A stretch of DNA of 64,000 nucleotides. Source: Bacteroidota bacterium. GTDB taxonomy: Bacteria > Bacteroidota > Bacteroidia > Cytophagales > Cyclobacteriaceae. A program made the position numbers and the translations under genes. Positions 33,584 through 42,470 of the stretch are shown here, one piece after another. The DNA is taken from the NCBI GenBank assembly GCA_018266435.1, contig JAFEAL010000008.1, forward strand, positions 62,001 to 126,000. Reading direction: 5' to 3'. The notes under the pieces were generated by a model that was not told the origin of the DNA, made no database searches, and was given only the letters and a program-made list of their open reading frames with translations. The first letter of the stretch is position 1, and every line of letters begins with the position of its first letter.

Positions 33584-35479
33584 ATGAGAAAACAATTTTT
33601 CAGTGTTTTACTATGCTGGTTGGGCCTGATCGTGCAGGCACAAGATTCATTACGCTCCGGCCAACTGAATGAAATTGTAGTAACGGCTACCAAGTTTCCT
33701 AAAAGCATAGGCGAAACCGGTAAAGTACTCACGGTCATTGATGAAAGCCAGATTCAAAAAAGCCTGGGCAAAGATATTTCACAGTTGCTCAACGAACAGG
33801 CGGGTGTAGTTGTGAATGGAGCAAACAGTAATCCGGGTAAGGACAAGGCTGTGTACCTGCAAGGTGCCGGCAGTGCCTACACACTTATTTTACTTGATGG
33901 TGTGCCACTCAGTGATCCTTCGGGTATTAATGGCGGAGCTTTTGATTTGCGATTGTTGCCTTTAGAGCAGGTTGAGCGGATTGAAATAGTAAAAGGAAGC
34001 CAATCTACTTTATACGGAAGCGATGCCATAGCCGGGGTAATCAATATCATTACAAAAAAAGGAGGAGTAAAGCCGATTAACGTATTTGGCACCATGGCCT
34101 ATGGAAGCTATAACTCTTTCCGCGGAAGCGGAGGGATGAGTGGATCAACCAGAAAATTGGATTACAATCTGGCGTACAATCATTTTACTTCGGCTGGGTT
34201 TAGCGAAGCGAAAGACACCACCAAAAGCCAACACTTCAAAAAAAACGGGGTGACTCAAAATTCAGTGCAGGCAAATTTTTCGTGGCGCCCGGTTTCAAAA
34301 TTGACAATCAATCCGTTTTTTCGGTACAATAATTTTTTCAGCACATTTGATAATGGGCCGTTTTCTGACGCTCCCAACAACAGCGGAAGGTTAAGCTTAC
34401 TCAATGCCGGAACGCAAGCCCAACTTCAGTTGCCTAAAGGGAAACTGAATTTTTGGTACGGGTACGAAAACTCGCAACGTTTGTATAATTACAATTCAGT
34501 CAAATACAATTACCACGGGAAATTTGAAAATGCGGATGCCTTTCTGTTGCATAATTTTTCTCGCAAGGCTCAATTATTAGGAGGAGTAACCTTTCAACAA
34601 TGGAAAATGTTTGACACCACAACACTCAAAAAAAATCCTGACATCTCATTGGTAAGCCCTTACCTGTCTTTTTATGTTCGAAATATGAGCGGGTTTTCGC
34701 TTGAAGTAGGAGGAAGACAAAATCTTCATTCGAGATACGGAAATAATTTTACGTGGAGTTTCAACCCTTCTTATGTTATGGCTCAGCGGGCAAAACTTTT
34801 TTTTAATTATTCTACGGGCTTCAAAGCCCCTTCGTTGAATCAACTTTATTCGCAGTACGGAGCTAACCCGAATCTGAAACCGGAGACAAGCCAATCAATT
34901 GAAGTTGGAACGGAACTATTTTCAGCAACCAACAAATTTAACGTTCGGGCGGTAGCATTCGTCAGGAATATCAATCAGGCTATTTTTTATCAGGTGCAGC
35001 CCAATTATACCTATAACTATGTAAACCTTGCGCGGCAGCGCGACCATGGCTGGGAATTAGAGTCAACGTTGCAGGTAAATCCGAAGGTTACACTAAAAGG
35101 TTTTTATGCTTTTGTAGCCGGGCAATTCACCACTAAAACATCAGCGGGCAGCGATACCACCTACAACAATCTGTTGCGCAGACCCAAAAACTCTTTTGGT
35201 GTGAGTATTAACTGTTTGCTTACCGAAAAACTTTCGGCAAGTGTTCAACTCAAGACTTTTGGCGACCGCCTCGACCAATACTACGATTCTAATTTTAACC
35301 TGAAAACAATTACTCTTCAGGCTTATCAATTGTTAGATATTTACTTGGAGTACCAACTGATAAAAAAGACAAAAATTTTTTTAGACCTGCGTAACGTGCT
35401 GAATCAAAACTACATGGAAGTGTATGGATACTCCACCCTGCCGTTCAATATTCAGGCGGGAATCAATGCAAGATGGTAA
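33584..35479 (+). CDS. btuB: TonB-dependent receptor, BtuB-like
   Basis: Outer-membrane transporter (631 aa), probably for cobalamin. The signal peptide is about 1-19 (ending VQAQ). The TonB box region is LNEIVVTATKFPK. The plug domain shows VYLQGAGSAYTLILLDGVPLSDP, VERIEIVKGSQSTLYGSDAIAGVINIITKKG. The rest is a beta-barrel with terminal residues NIQAGINARW, an aromatic end typical of barrel proteins. The riboswitch immediately upstream is the strongest evidence for B12 as substrate. Length is close to E. coli BtuB (about 594 mature residues). Confidence 0.9.
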   Translation: MRKQFFSVLLCWLGLIVQAQDSLRSGQLNEIVVTATKFPKSIGETGKVLTVIDESQIQKSLGKDISQLLNEQAGVVVNGANSNPGKDKAVYLQGAGSAYTLILLDGVPLSDPSGINGGAFDLRLLPLEQVERIEIVKGSQSTLYGSDAIAGVINIITKKGGVKPINVFGTMAYGSYNSFRGSGGMSGSTRKLDYNLAYNHFTSAGFSEAKDTTKSQHFKKNGVTQNSVQANFSWRPVSKLTINPFFRYNNFFSTFDNGPFSDAPNNSGRLSLLNAGTQAQLQLPKGKLNFWYGYENSQRLYNYNSVKYNYHGKFENADAFLLHNFSRKAQLLGGVTFQQWKMFDTTTLKKNPDISLVSPYLSFYVRNMSGFSLEVGGRQNLHSRYGNNFTWSFNPSYVMAQRAKLFFNYSTGFKAPSLNQLYSQYGANPNLKPETSQSIEVGTELFSATNKFNVRAVAFVRNINQAIFYQVQPNYTYNYVNLARQRDHGWELESTLQVNPKVTLKGFYAFVAGQFTTKTSAGSDTTYNNLLRRPKNSFGVSINCLLTEKLSASVQLKTFGDRLDQYYDSNFNLKTITLQAYQLLDIYLEYQLIKKTKIFLDLRNVLNQNYMEVYGYSTLPFNIQAGINARW

Positions 35480-35521
35480 TGAGAAAGGTACTCAACGCAC
35501 TAACCATTCATCAATTTTTTC

Positions 35522-35554
35522 TTTGTTGTATTGGCTTGCTTATCGGTATCTTTA
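35522..35554 (+). promoter_or_regulatory. Candidate promoter of the metzincin protease gene
   Basis: TTTG at 35522-35525 and TATCTTTA at 35547-35554 (seven of eight consensus bases) are separated by 21 bases. Transcription would start about 15 bases before the ATG. Confidence 0.5.
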
Positions 35555-35573
35555 AAAAATAAACGAAATTGTT

Positions 35574-38054
35574 ATGATGAAAAAATATTTTAGCGGCCTG
35601 CTAATACTGGTTGTAGTTGGAGCCATGGCTCAAAAGAAAAAAGAAAAGGATCCGGTTGTGCCGACATCCTCACCGGCTCAATCTACCATTGAAACAAAAG
35701 TAGCCGGCATGAAAAAATACAATGGCTATTACAATTTTTACTATGACGAGAAGCAAGACAAAATCCATTTGCTCATAGACAAATTCGACACCGAGTTTTT
35801 ATATATTCCCTCGCTTACGTCCGGGGTTGGCTCCAATGATATCGGCCTGGATCGTAACCAACTTAACCGCGAGCGTGTTGTTAAGTTTGAGCGCAGAGGT
35901 CCTAAAGTTTTGCTGGTTGAGCCGAATTATTTTTACCGCGCCATCAGCAACAATGAGGCAGAACGCAAAGCAGTGTCAGAGTCGTTTCCTAAATCCATAC
36001 TATGGGGTTTTGTAGTAGAGGCAGAAGAAGATGGAAAAGTACTTGTAGAGGCCAATGATTTTTTAATTCAGGATCTGCACGATGTAGCCGGGCGATTGCG
36101 GGTTGCGCAGCAAGGAAACTATTCAGTAGATAAATCGAGGTCTGCTATTTATTTGCCTCGCACAAAAAACTTTCCGATGAATACGGAATTTGAAATGACA
36201 CTCACCTTCACCGGCCAGCCCACAGGTGAGTACATTCGCGAAGTGACCCCCACCCCCAACAGCGTTTCTGTTCGTGAACACATTTCGTTTGTTCAGTTGC
36301 CTGACAATAATTTTAAGCCTAGAAAATTTGATCCTCGGGCAGGGTATTATCCCACTTCTTATTACGATTATGCCACACCCATCAGCGAGCCGTTAGAAAA
36401 ACGGTTCATCACACGGCATCGCCTGCAAAAAAAAGATCCCACAGCCGCCATGAGCGAAGCGGTGAAACCAATTATCTACTACATGGATCCCGGGGCACCC
36501 GAACCTATCCGCTCGGCATTGATAGATGGCGCGCGCTGGTGGAACCAGGCCTTTGAAGCAGCCGGTTACAAAAATGCGTTTCAGGTAGAGGTGCTGCCCG
36601 CAGATGCAGACCCGATGGATGTGCGCTACAACATGATCAACTGGGTGCACCGCGCTACGCGTGGATGGTCGTATGGTGGTGGTGTTACCGACCCGCGCAC
36701 AGGCGAAATCATCAAAGGTCATGTTACACTCGGCTCACTTCGCGTGCGTCAGGATTTTTTAATTGCCGAAGGGTTACTGGCACCTTATGAAGAAGGTAAA
36801 CCCGTTTCAAAAGAAATGGAACAAATGGCGCTTGCGCGCTTGCGCCAACTCGCAGCGCACGAGGTAGGCCACACACTTGGTCTCGCCCATGCGTACTCTT
36901 CCAGTACTGAAAACATGGCATCGGTGATGGACTATCCTCATCCAATGGCTAAAATTGTGAATGGAAAAATTGACCTGAGCGAAGCGTACGATACCAAAAT
37001 CGGGGCTTTTGATAAAGTATCTATCACCTATGGCTACCAGGATTTTCCTTCCGGAACTGACGAGGAGAAAGCATTGAATGATATCGTACAAAACTCATTA
37101 AAAGCCGGCCTTACCTTTTTATCAGACCAAGATGCCCGGCCTCTTGGAAGCGCACACCCATTGGTTCACTTGTGGGACAACGGTAAAAACCCGGTTGATG
37201 AACTGAACCACGTAATGGAAGTCAGAAGCATGGCTCTGAAAAATTTTGGAATAAAAAATATTAAACCGGGAGCTCCAATGGCTACACTCGAAGAAGTGTT
37301 GGTGCCGGTGTATTTCTTTCATCGCTACCAGGTTGAGGCTGTCGTAAAAACCATTGGCGGATTAAATTACCGGTATGCCTTGCGCGGAGACAGCCAGCCT
37401 ATTGCCGAGTTGCTTTCGCCCGAACAAGAAACCAAAGCACTGGATGCCTTGATCAAAACGGTTGACCCTTCCGCTTTAACGCTGCCCGAAAATATTTTGA
37501 AACTTATTCCACCTCGCGCCATAGGGTACTCACGTCATCGCGAATTGGTAAAAATAAAAACAGAACTGACATTTGACCCGGTGTCTGCCGCAGAAACTGC
37601 AGCCGACATGAGTATCAGTTTAATTTTGCATCCTGCGCGAGCCAACCGATTGGTTGAACACCACGCCAGAAATGCTAAACTTCCCGGCCTGAATGCCGTG
37701 ATTGATCAATTAATAAACGCTACGTTTAAGTCTCCCGCACGGCCGGGTCTTGAGGGTGTTGTGCAAATGTCAACCAACTATGTGTTGTTTACCAATCTGG
37801 CCAACCTGGCCCTGAATAAAAATGCCAGTGCAGAAGCCAGAGCGATTGTATTTTTGAAATTGGACCAACTCAAATCGAATTTAATTTCACGAACAACAAC
37901 TGATGAAGCGTGGAAAGCACACTACCACTACATAGCCAGGCAGATTGCAGCACTTCAAGAAAAGCCCGATGCATACAAAACAGAAAACCTGGCACCACCA
38001 CCGCCCGGTATGCCGATTGGCGAAAGTGAAATAGATTTTATCGGAAAAAATTGA
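35574..38054 (+). CDS. Exported zinc metalloprotease (DUF5117/DUF4953 type metzincin)
   Basis: Large secreted metalloprotease (826 aa) with a signal peptide (MMKKYFSGLLILVVVGAMAQ). The metzincin motif HEVGHTLGLAH is at 429-439 (three His ligands and catalytic Glu), and SVMDYPHP further on is the Met-turn. N-terminal blocks IETKVAGMKKYNGYYNFYYDEKQDKI and FLYIPSLTSGVGSNDIGLDR belong to the DUF5117 module. The region around APEPIRSALIDGARWWNQAFEAAGY is the DUF4953 part that precedes the zinc motif. The physiological substrate is unknown. The last base of its stop codon begins the DUF5522 start (TGATG). Confidence 0.93.
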   Translation: MMKKYFSGLLILVVVGAMAQKKKEKDPVVPTSSPAQSTIETKVAGMKKYNGYYNFYYDEKQDKIHLLIDKFDTEFLYIPSLTSGVGSNDIGLDRNQLNRERVVKFERRGPKVLLVEPNYFYRAISNNEAERKAVSESFPKSILWGFVVEAEEDGKVLVEANDFLIQDLHDVAGRLRVAQQGNYSVDKSRSAIYLPRTKNFPMNTEFEMTLTFTGQPTGEYIREVTPTPNSVSVREHISFVQLPDNNFKPRKFDPRAGYYPTSYYDYATPISEPLEKRFITRHRLQKKDPTAAMSEAVKPIIYYMDPGAPEPIRSALIDGARWWNQAFEAAGYKNAFQVEVLPADADPMDVRYNMINWVHRATRGWSYGGGVTDPRTGEIIKGHVTLGSLRVRQDFLIAEGLLAPYEEGKPVSKEMEQMALARLRQLAAHEVGHTLGLAHAYSSSTENMASVMDYPHPMAKIVNGKIDLSEAYDTKIGAFDKVSITYGYQDFPSGTDEEKALNDIVQNSLKAGLTFLSDQDARPLGSAHPLVHLWDNGKNPVDELNHVMEVRSMALKNFGIKNIKPGAPMATLEEVLVPVYFFHRYQVEAVVKTIGGLNYRYALRGDSQPIAELLSPEQETKALDALIKTVDPSALTLPENILKLIPPRAIGYSRHRELVKIKTELTFDPVSAAETAADMSISLILHPARANRLVEHHARNAKLPGLNAVIDQLINATFKSPARPGLEGVVQMSTNYVLFTNLANLALNKNASAEARAIVFLKLDQLKSNLISRTTTDEAWKAHYHYIARQIAALQEKPDAYKTENLAPPPPGMPIGESEIDFIGKN

Positions 38055-38236
38055 TGCCTGTAAAAACTGAACTGAAAGAAGACGAAGATTTTTATTTAGA
38101 AAAAGGGTTAGTCGTTTTCACAGAGAAGTATCATCTCAAACGAGGCTATTGTTGCCAAAACGGTTGCCGGAATTGTCCGTATAAAAAGGGAAACCCTGAT
38201 GCTAAGCAAGGCACAGGCCATATCAAAAATGGTTAA
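38054..38236 (+). CDS. DUF5522 small Cys-rich protein
   Basis: Protein of 60 aa containing EKYHLKRGYCCQNGCRNCPYKKG, the DUF5522 signature with four cysteines (C, C, C, C in a CC-x3-C-x2-C layout). It probably binds a metal; the function is unknown. Start ATG at 38054 overlaps the protease stop by one base, so translation is coupled. The C-terminal tail (NPDAKQGTGHIKNG) is disordered. Confidence 0.85.
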   Translation: MPVKTELKEDEDFYLEKGLVVFTEKYHLKRGYCCQNGCRNCPYKKGNPDAKQGTGHIKNG

Positions 38237-38312
38237 ATTCAGAGTGCCTTTCAAAAAATAAGATTCCTCCGCTTTGGTAATTAGTCAGAAGCATAACACA
38301 ACACAATAGACT

Positions 38313-38819
38313 ATGAAAGAAATCTTAGAACTTTCAGGAAAGATGATTACGATTGATAGAAACGAATTTCTGAAAGTAAAAGGAAGCATTGACACAAACG
38401 TGTATTATGTAGAGAGCGGAAGCTTGCGGGTTTTTGTATTAGATGATTTTGAAGAACAAACGATTAGGTTTGGCTATAAAGAAAATTTGATTGTTGCGCT
38501 CGATTCTTTTTTAACAGGAAAACCTTCTGACCTGTTTATCCAGGCGATTAAAAAGACAGTAATAAAAGTTATACCCAAGAGTCAATTTGACGATTTCTTA
38601 AAATCAGAAACAAATAGAAATTGGTGGACTGTCGTATTAGAAAATTTAGTGGTTCAACAATTAGAACGTGAAATTGATATTTTGACCTCTTCACCAAAAG
38701 AAAGATACGAAAGGGTTTTGAAAAGAAGCCCACAACTTTTTCAAGAAATACCCCATCGCTACATAGCCAATTATTTACGAATGAGTGCTGAAACCCTATC
38801 CAGGCTAAAAAAGTCTTGA
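38313..38819 (+). CDS. Crp/Fnr-like regulator with short C-terminal domain
   Basis: Cyclic-nucleotide-binding-fold regulator (168 aa, shorter than usual Crp at about 210). The N-terminal beta-barrel carries YYVESGSLRVFVLDDFEEQTIRFGYKENLIVALDSFLTGKPS. The C-terminus has an HTH-like end: ERYERVLKRSPQLFQEIPHRYIANYLRMSAETLSRLKKS, with the recognition part near SAETLSRLKK. The key arginine/glutamate of the cAMP pocket (RGE-type) is not evident, so the ligand may differ or be absent. The following two genes may be its targets. Confidence 0.85.
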   Translation: MKEILELSGKMITIDRNEFLKVKGSIDTNVYYVESGSLRVFVLDDFEEQTIRFGYKENLIVALDSFLTGKPSDLFIQAIKKTVIKVIPKSQFDDFLKSETNRNWWTVVLENLVVQQLEREIDILTSSPKERYERVLKRSPQLFQEIPHRYIANYLRMSAETLSRLKKS

Positions 38820-38885
38820 TTTCAATCAAGATATTGTGGCGAGAAGCTTCACATTTTTGCGTCATAAAAATTTAAAAATTAAAAT

Positions 38886-39296
38886 ATGATGAATGCACAA
38901 AAAAGTATCAAAACCAGCAGCCAGATTTATATTGGCTTCTGTATTCTCAGTTTGGGTTATGTAGCGCTGTTATCTCTTATTAGTCCTCAATCCACAATGG
39001 ATTTGGTGGCAACAACTTTACCCAACACAGATGCGATTAGTTCCATAAGAGGTATTTATGGTGGTGTGGGTTTGGTGATCACGCTTCAACTAATTTATTT
39101 TTTGGCAAAAGATATTCACAAAGGCTTGTGGTTTCTCTCCTTGTTTTGGGGTGCTTACGCGATTTCAAGGCTGATAACCAGGTTTAATGATGGGCCATTA
39201 GGAAATTTTGGCAACCAATGGATTGTAATTGAATCATGTTTTTGCGTGATGGCTGTTGTTTTGATAGCATTAAATAATAAATACAATAAAGTATGA
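38886..39296 (+). CDS. DUF4345-like membrane protein
   Basis: Four-helix membrane protein (136 aa), with helices at about 13-35, 60-80, 84-102 and 110-130. The conserved block SIRGIYGGVGLVITLQLIYFL matches DUF4345 members. Function unknown. It lies between a Crp-like regulator and a DinB-like gene; its stop overlaps the next start by four bases. The second ATG at 38889 is equally possible. Confidence 0.75.
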   Translation: MMNAQKSIKTSSQIYIGFCILSLGYVALLSLISPQSTMDLVATTLPNTDAISSIRGIYGGVGLVITLQLIYFLAKDIHKGLWFLSLFWGAYAISRLITRFNDGPLGNFGNQWIVIESCFCVMAVVLIALNNKYNKV

Positions 39297-39850
39297 AATC
39301 AGAGTTGCTGATACAAACCCTTCTCGAACAAACCCGCAAGTCAATCAATCAAGCTGAAAATATAAGAGTCGCTGATTTGAAAAACTTAACCTGGAGACAA
39401 AATAAAACTTCTTGGAATATTTTAGAATGCTTAGAACATTTGAACCGATACAGTGATTTTTATCTACCACAAATTGAAGCCGAAATAAAAAACTCAAATA
39501 CCAAAGCCGACATTGAGTTTAAAAGCGGGCTTATAGGCGGTTACTTTGCAAAAAGTATGTTGCCGGGTAAAAAACTAAACAAAATGAAAACATTTAAAGA
39601 TAAAAATCCTTTGAATGCAAAACTTGATAAACGAGTAATAGACAAGTTCATTGAGCAGCAAGTGAAATTAGTGCACTTGCTCAACCAGTCAAGAAGTGTG
39701 AGTTTAAACAAAGTGAAAATAAAAACTTCAATTTCAAGATTAATCAAATTAAAACTAGGTGACACGTTTCAGTTTTACATCAACCACATTATTCGGCATT
39801 TAGCCCAAGTCAACCGGATACAAACTGTAATGAATGATGCCGCACAGTAG
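39293..39850 (+). CDS. DinB-family protein
   Basis: DinB/YfiT-like four-helix protein (185 aa). It has NILECLEHLNRYSDFYLPQIE near 48-68, with the first metal-type His, and YINHIIRHLAQVNRIQ near 162-177 with further His, in the spacing of the family's three-His metal site. Many members are thiol transferases or stress proteins. The start overlaps the stop of the membrane protein gene (ATGA), indicating coupling. No substrate is evident. Confidence 0.83.
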   Translation: MKSELLIQTLLEQTRKSINQAENIRVADLKNLTWRQNKTSWNILECLEHLNRYSDFYLPQIEAEIKNSNTKADIEFKSGLIGGYFAKSMLPGKKLNKMKTFKDKNPLNAKLDKRVIDKFIEQQVKLVHLLNQSRSVSLNKVKIKTSISRLIKLKLGDTFQFYINHIIRHLAQVNRIQTVMNDAAQ

Positions 39851-39939
39851 TAATAGGTAAAATAAAAAGAACATAACGGCTATCCCGTCTTTATCCTGGA
39901 GCAACACGTGCAGCCGTAAAGCCAACCGATTTTTTTTGG

Positions 39940-40929
39940 TTAAACCAACTTGAGAAGTTCTTTGGCCGCAGCCGATGGCACAAGTTGACCTTGCTTTATT
40001 TTTTGTTCCATGAGTGTAATTTTGGAAGCGATGCGGCCAGACTCAAAAATTTTTTTACGCAACATTGACTCCATCCGCTCGTGAAACCAAATCAGTTTTT
40101 GTTGCTCGCGGTTTTTATTAAAAAAATGATTTTGCTGAGTGTGGACTTTATAATCTTCAATCATTTTCCACACCTCGGCCATGCCCTTGTGCTGCGCGGC
40201 TGACGTAATCAAAACTTTGGGTCTCCAGTCAGCATCAGAAGGTTGAAATAAATGCAGGGCATGTTGAAACTGCACCTGGGCTAGTTTTGCTTTTTTTTCG
40301 TTTTCGCCATCGGCTTTGGTAATGACCACGCCATCAGCCATCTCCATAATTCCTTTTTTTATTCCCTGCAGTTCATCACCCGCCCCGGCCAGTTGCAGCA
40401 ATAAAAAAAAATCTACCAGGTTGCGCACGGCTGTTTCCGATTGCCCCACGCCCACGGTCTCTACCAAGATCACGTCAAAGCCGGCCGCCTCGCACAACAA
40501 AATAGATTCGCGTGTTTTTTCGGCCACCCCGCCCAATGAGTTTTGCGTGGCACTCGGCCGGATAAACGCCAGCGGGTCGGTGGCCAACTCAGCCATCCGT
40601 GTTTTGTCGCCCAATATGCTGCCTTTGGTTTTTTCGCTGCTGGGGTCGATGGCCATTACGGCAATTTTTTTTCCCAGTGAAGTGAGGTGCTTTCCAAACG
40701 CTTCAATGAATGTGCTTTTTCCCACCCCGGGCGATCCTGTAATACCGATACGGATTGAGTTGCCCGTACGTGGCAAAAGCTGCATAAGCAACCGGTCTGC
40801 TTTAATCTGATCAGAAGCTTTCTGACTTTCGGTCAACGTAATGGCACGCGAAAGAGAAAGAATTTCCCCGGAGATAATTCCATCATAAATTTCCCTTGTC
40901 GAAACGGTTGGCCTAAGTTGTTTTTTCAA
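39940..40929 (-). CDS. meaB: Methylmalonyl-CoA mutase-associated GTPase MeaB
   Basis: G3E-family GTPase chaperone (329 aa) that gates adenosylcobalamin loading and protects methylmalonyl-CoA mutase. P-loop GITGSPGVGKST occurs at about 62-73; later come AIDPSSEKTKGSILGDKTRM, FIRPSATQNSLGGVAEKTRE, VETVGVGQSE and ITKADGENEKKA, all typical of MeaB/ArgK. Mutase genes are not in the window. It shares the B12 theme with the uptake locus and the class II reductase. Confidence 0.95.
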   Translation of the reverse strand: MKKQLRPTVSTREIYDGIISGEILSLSRAITLTESQKASDQIKADRLLMQLLPRTGNSIRIGITGSPGVGKSTFIEAFGKHLTSLGKKIAVMAIDPSSEKTKGSILGDKTRMAELATDPLAFIRPSATQNSLGGVAEKTRESILLCEAAGFDVILVETVGVGQSETAVRNLVDFFLLLQLAGAGDELQGIKKGIMEMADGVVITKADGENEKKAKLAQVQFQHALHLFQPSDADWRPKVLITSAAQHKGMAEVWKMIEDYKVHTQQNHFFNKNREQQKLIWFHERMESMLRKKIFESGRIASKITLMEQKIKQGQLVPSAAAKELLKLV

Positions 40930-40982
40930 GCGTGTGCTGAATGATACAAATTTCTAAATTTACTGAATAACCCGGTTTTATT

Positions 40983-42389
40983 ATGGTGAAAATTTGGTTA
41001 AAATCCTTTTATGCCAAAGCAGGCTCTTGGCTGTCGCGTAATAATGACAAGAATAAGAGATTATTACTTTTTTGGTTCAGGGCCGTTTATGTCACTGCCT
41101 TCTCCTTTTTTTTGATGTGGGCCTTCAGCGGCTTATTCAGCTTAAACCTGTTTAATGCCTTTGACCCGGTCGGTCAGGCACTGTCTGATTTTGAATTGAC
41201 TGACTATGCTTTTTCAAACCTGAGAGAAGACCCCAAGGCGGAAGAAAGAATTGTGTTAGTCAATATTGGCCACATCAGCCGGGCAGAAGTAGCTCAGGAA
41301 ATCAACATCATCCGCAAATACAAACCAAAAGTAATTGGCATTGATGCATTTTATAATTGTGAAGGCGGCCTCCGCGATTCGGTCAATTGCCCGCAGTTGC
41401 TCGATACCCTGAGTAACTTAATGCTGAGCGATGCCATTGAGCAGGCAGGCAATGTTGTTCTCGACTCTAAGCTTTTACAAAAAACAGCCACGGCCTTAAA
41501 TCCCCCCAGCGATGTGTATTTTGATTCTGCCGAATACTCTGACCCCATGTTTACCCGCTACGCCACCAGCGCGTTTGCCAATTTCCCCAGCGAAGCCGAG
41601 TACCAGGAAGATGTAAAACAATGCCGCACATTTTTTCCCCGGATCAGCGTAAACGGCAAATACGAAAATTCATTTGCCGTAGAACTGGTGAGAAGGTATG
41701 ATTCCACCAAACTCAAAAAATTGTTTGACCGCGGAATAGACGAAGAGATCATCAACTACCGCGGCAATGTAGAACTGATGAATGTTAAACTAAAAGAGTT
41801 GGCGAACAAAGACATTGAAACCACCAACTTTCACGTAATGTTTTATGCCATTGACATCAACAAAGTAATGGCCGGAGATTTCGATTCGTTGCTTTTTAAA
41901 GACAAAATAGTGTTGATGGGATACCTCGGCAATTACTTTGGCGACCCTTCGTGGGAAGACAAATGGTTTACCCCATTAAATAAAAAAGTAGCCGGCCGGG
42001 CAAACCCCGATATGTTTGGTGTAGTGATCCATGCCAACATTATTTCCATGATTTTAAACCAAGATTATGTAGATCAGATTCCCGACTGGGCAACCTACCT
42101 CACGGCAATTATTCTCGGCATATTAACCGTAGCACTTTTCAGAATAATCGATAAAAAATTGCCTATGTGGTATGATGCTATGCAGGTAAGCATTCAGGTT
42201 GTTCAGATTATACTTATTTCTATTGTGATGGTTTGGGCTTTTGTATTATTTACTTATAAAATAGATTTAACCCTTTCCATGGCGGTTTGTGCGTTGGTTG
42301 GACCTTCTTATGATTTTCTGAAGCCCTTAGAAGGTGAAGATAAGGAAAATAAATCAGTTGAAAACTCATCAAGTAGTTTACCAAAATAA
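40983..42389 (+). CDS. CHASE2-domain membrane sensor
   Basis: Extracellular-sensor protein (468 aa) with an N-terminal membrane helix (about 28-52), a large CHASE2 domain (about 60-355: RIVLVNIGHISRAEVAQEINIIRKYKPKVIGIDAFY, DKIVLMGYLGNYFGDPSWEDKWFTPLN, GVVIHANIISMIL), then three helices (about 362-440). No cyclase, kinase or other output domain follows, which is unusual for CHASE2 sensors; the output must come from a partner. The FecR-like/TPR protein encoded next is the best candidate. It is divergent from meaB. Confidence 0.87.
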   Translation: MVKIWLKSFYAKAGSWLSRNNDKNKRLLLFWFRAVYVTAFSFFLMWAFSGLFSLNLFNAFDPVGQALSDFELTDYAFSNLREDPKAEERIVLVNIGHISRAEVAQEINIIRKYKPKVIGIDAFYNCEGGLRDSVNCPQLLDTLSNLMLSDAIEQAGNVVLDSKLLQKTATALNPPSDVYFDSAEYSDPMFTRYATSAFANFPSEAEYQEDVKQCRTFFPRISVNGKYENSFAVELVRRYDSTKLKKLFDRGIDEEIINYRGNVELMNVKLKELANKDIETTNFHVMFYAIDINKVMAGDFDSLLFKDKIVLMGYLGNYFGDPSWEDKWFTPLNKKVAGRANPDMFGVVIHANIISMILNQDYVDQIPDWATYLTAIILGILTVALFRIIDKKLPMWYDAMQVSIQVVQIILISIVMVWAFVLFTYKIDLTLSMAVCALVGPSYDFLKPLEGEDKENKSVENSSSSLPK

Positions 42390-42470
42390 AGCCAGCCGTA
42401 TCAAAGCAAGAAAATTGATGCCTGTTGGCACGATTTTTATTAACTTCGTATCATAAATCACACACCCAAC

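Noticed and set aside
42425..42448. TTG and TAACTTCG upstream of the FecR-like gene
   Set aside because: The spacer is 13 bases, shorter than the 17-23 expected, and the -7 element has a mismatch.
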